Shown here in pieces: positions 63,411-64,000 of a stretch of 64,000 nucleotides of DNA (positions are counted from its first letter, which is position 1; each line of letters opens with the position of its first letter). The notes beneath the pieces are model-generated. The model saw only the letters and a list, made by a program, of their open reading frames with translations, ran no database searches and was not told the origin of the DNA. The stretch is from Streptomyces sp. ISL-94 (GTDB lineage Bacteria; Actinomycetota; Actinomycetes; Streptomycetales; Streptomycetaceae). The translations under genes were made by a program, and so were the position numbers. The stretch covers positions 1 through 64,000 of the forward strand of contig NZ_JAGGOZ010000015.1 of the NCBI RefSeq assembly GCF_018614075.1, given 5' to 3'.

Positions 63411-64000
63411 CTACTTGGTGACGGTGGCGGTGATGGCGGTGGCGCCGGTGGTGTTGCCGGGGATTTCGGCCCAGTCGGTGGTCCACTGGCCGGTGGTGTA
63501 GTCGGCGTCCTTGGTGTAGACGCGGCCGGTGGAGCCGATGGCGTAGACGTGCATGGTGTTGCCGGTGACGGTGCTGGCGAGCTTCTTGAGGCCGGTGCCG
63601 CCGAGGGATGCCCAGGTGCCGGTCCACTGGCCGGCGGTGTAGTCGCCGTCGGTGGTCCACATGGCGCCGTCGGCGCCGACGATTTCGAGGCGGACCTTGG
63701 TGCCGGTGGCGGAGGCGGTGATGGCGGTGGCGCCGGTGGTGTTGCCGGGGATTTCGGCCCAGTCGGTGGTCCACTGGCCGGTGGTGTAGTCGGCGTCCTT
63801 GGTGTAGACGCGGCCGGTGGAGCCGAGGGCGTAGACGTGCATGGTGTTGCCGGTGAGGGTGCTGGTGAGGGCCTTGAGGCCGGTGCCGCCGAGGGATGCC
63901 CAGCTTCCGGTCCATTCGCCGGCTTCGTAGTTGCCGTCGGTGGTCCACATGGCGCCGTTGGAGCCGATGGCGCTCAGGTGGACGGTGTTGCCGGTGGCGG
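63411..64000 (-). CDS. Second lectin-like repeat protein, 5' end beyond window
   Basis: The last ~196 codons of a gene whose start lies past base 64000. Encoded blades repeat the same pattern as in the preceding gene, e.g. GRVYTKDADYTTGQWTTDWA and AEIPGNTTGATAITASATG, and both proteins end with TVTK. Differences are few (KVRLEIVGADG for KVHLEIVGADG; a LKKLAST for LKKLTST change). Signal peptide and any enzyme domain are not visible in the window. It forms a tandem pair with 61813-63258 on the same strand. Confidence 0.88.
   Translation of the reverse strand, partial: ATGNTVHLSAIGSNGAMWTTDGNYEAGEWTGSWASLGGTGLKALTSTLTGNTMHVYALGSTGRVYTKDADYTTGQWTTDWAEIPGNTTGATAITASATGTKVRLEIVGADGAMWTTDGDYTAGQWTGTWASLGGTGLKKLASTVTGNTMHVYAIGSTGRVYTKDADYTTGQWTTDWAEIPGNTTGATAITATVTK

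Overview
The window is a 64 kb piece of a Streptomyces-type chromosome. The DNA is very GC-rich, genes often start with GTG or TTG behind GGAGG-like ribosome binding sites, and many stop and start codons overlap. The gene content is that of the conserved streptomycete core: futalosine-pathway menaquinone genes, DUF3027 and DUF2771 proteins, serC, pdxH, citA, and a DtxR-type iron regulator of the DmdR1 kind. There are no rRNA or tRNA genes, no CRISPR array and no recognisable antibiotic cluster. All calls come from reading the sequence; no database search was run.

Layout. 0-11 kb: a truncated GT87-like membrane protein, an XPB-type DNA helicase, a TetR repressor divergent from a peroxiredoxin-like gene and a coupled acetyltransferase-like gene, a DUF4291 protein, a large helicase-associated WYL protein, a SigE-family sigma factor with a membrane partner, and a HAD phosphatase. 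11.3-13 kb: a serine integrase that has lost its catalytic 5' end, on lower-GC DNA. 13-22.5 kb: cold-shock protein, a short inverted-repeat element, mqnD-mqnB, a DUF2771 lipoprotein, an MFS exporter, DUF3027, an NfeD-like/flotillin pair and a secreted propeller protein. 22.5-32 kb: SGNH hydrolase, aldo-keto reductase, RNA 2',3'-cyclic phosphodiesterase, MFS/MarR pair, purine-type permease, DUF2530 and a P-type ATPase. 32-33.5 kb: a RHH/PIN toxin-antitoxin-like pair and a 694 bp inverted-repeat element holding a decayed IS5-type transposase and a small passenger gene. 33.5-42.4 kb: a sacsin/Hsp90-like ATPase protein, serC, a glycolate/lactate-oxidase-type flavoprotein fused to an Fe-S domain, an EamA exporter and a DoxX protein. 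42.7-52.5 kb: an acyl-CoA catabolic operon (TIGR03084 protein, AtuA-like DUF1446 protein, carboxyltransferase, biotin carboxylase, acyl-CoA dehydrogenase, enoyl-CoA hydratase, TetR), split near its end by an IS605-type tnpB element. 52.6-59.4 kb: citrate synthase, pdxH, a PAS sensor, a SIS protein, the iron regulator and an alpha/beta hydrolase. 59.5-64 kb: a compact XRE / HExxH peptidase / MAB_1171c-type membrane protein operon, then two tandem secreted lectin-like repeat proteins, the second running off the window.

Main points for a second look. (1) The tnpB element sits exactly in an ancestral overlap of hydratase stop and TetR start; the empty site can be rebuilt, and the element now seems to supply both the hydratase stop codon and the TetR ribosome binding site. 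Its TnpB has lost the RuvC-I region. (2) Two other inverted-repeat elements lie in CTAG sites that are also gene stop codons, so insertion leaves the neighbouring proteins intact. (3) A recurrent streptomycete intergenic repeat has been absorbed in frame into two enzymes. (4) A parS-like ParB site lies inside the biotin carboxylase gene. (5) The three-gene XRE/peptidase/membrane operon is the best candidate for an undescribed signalling or defence system. (6) A structured RNA candidate with a short leader-like ORF lies on the minus strand between pdxH and the PAS gene.
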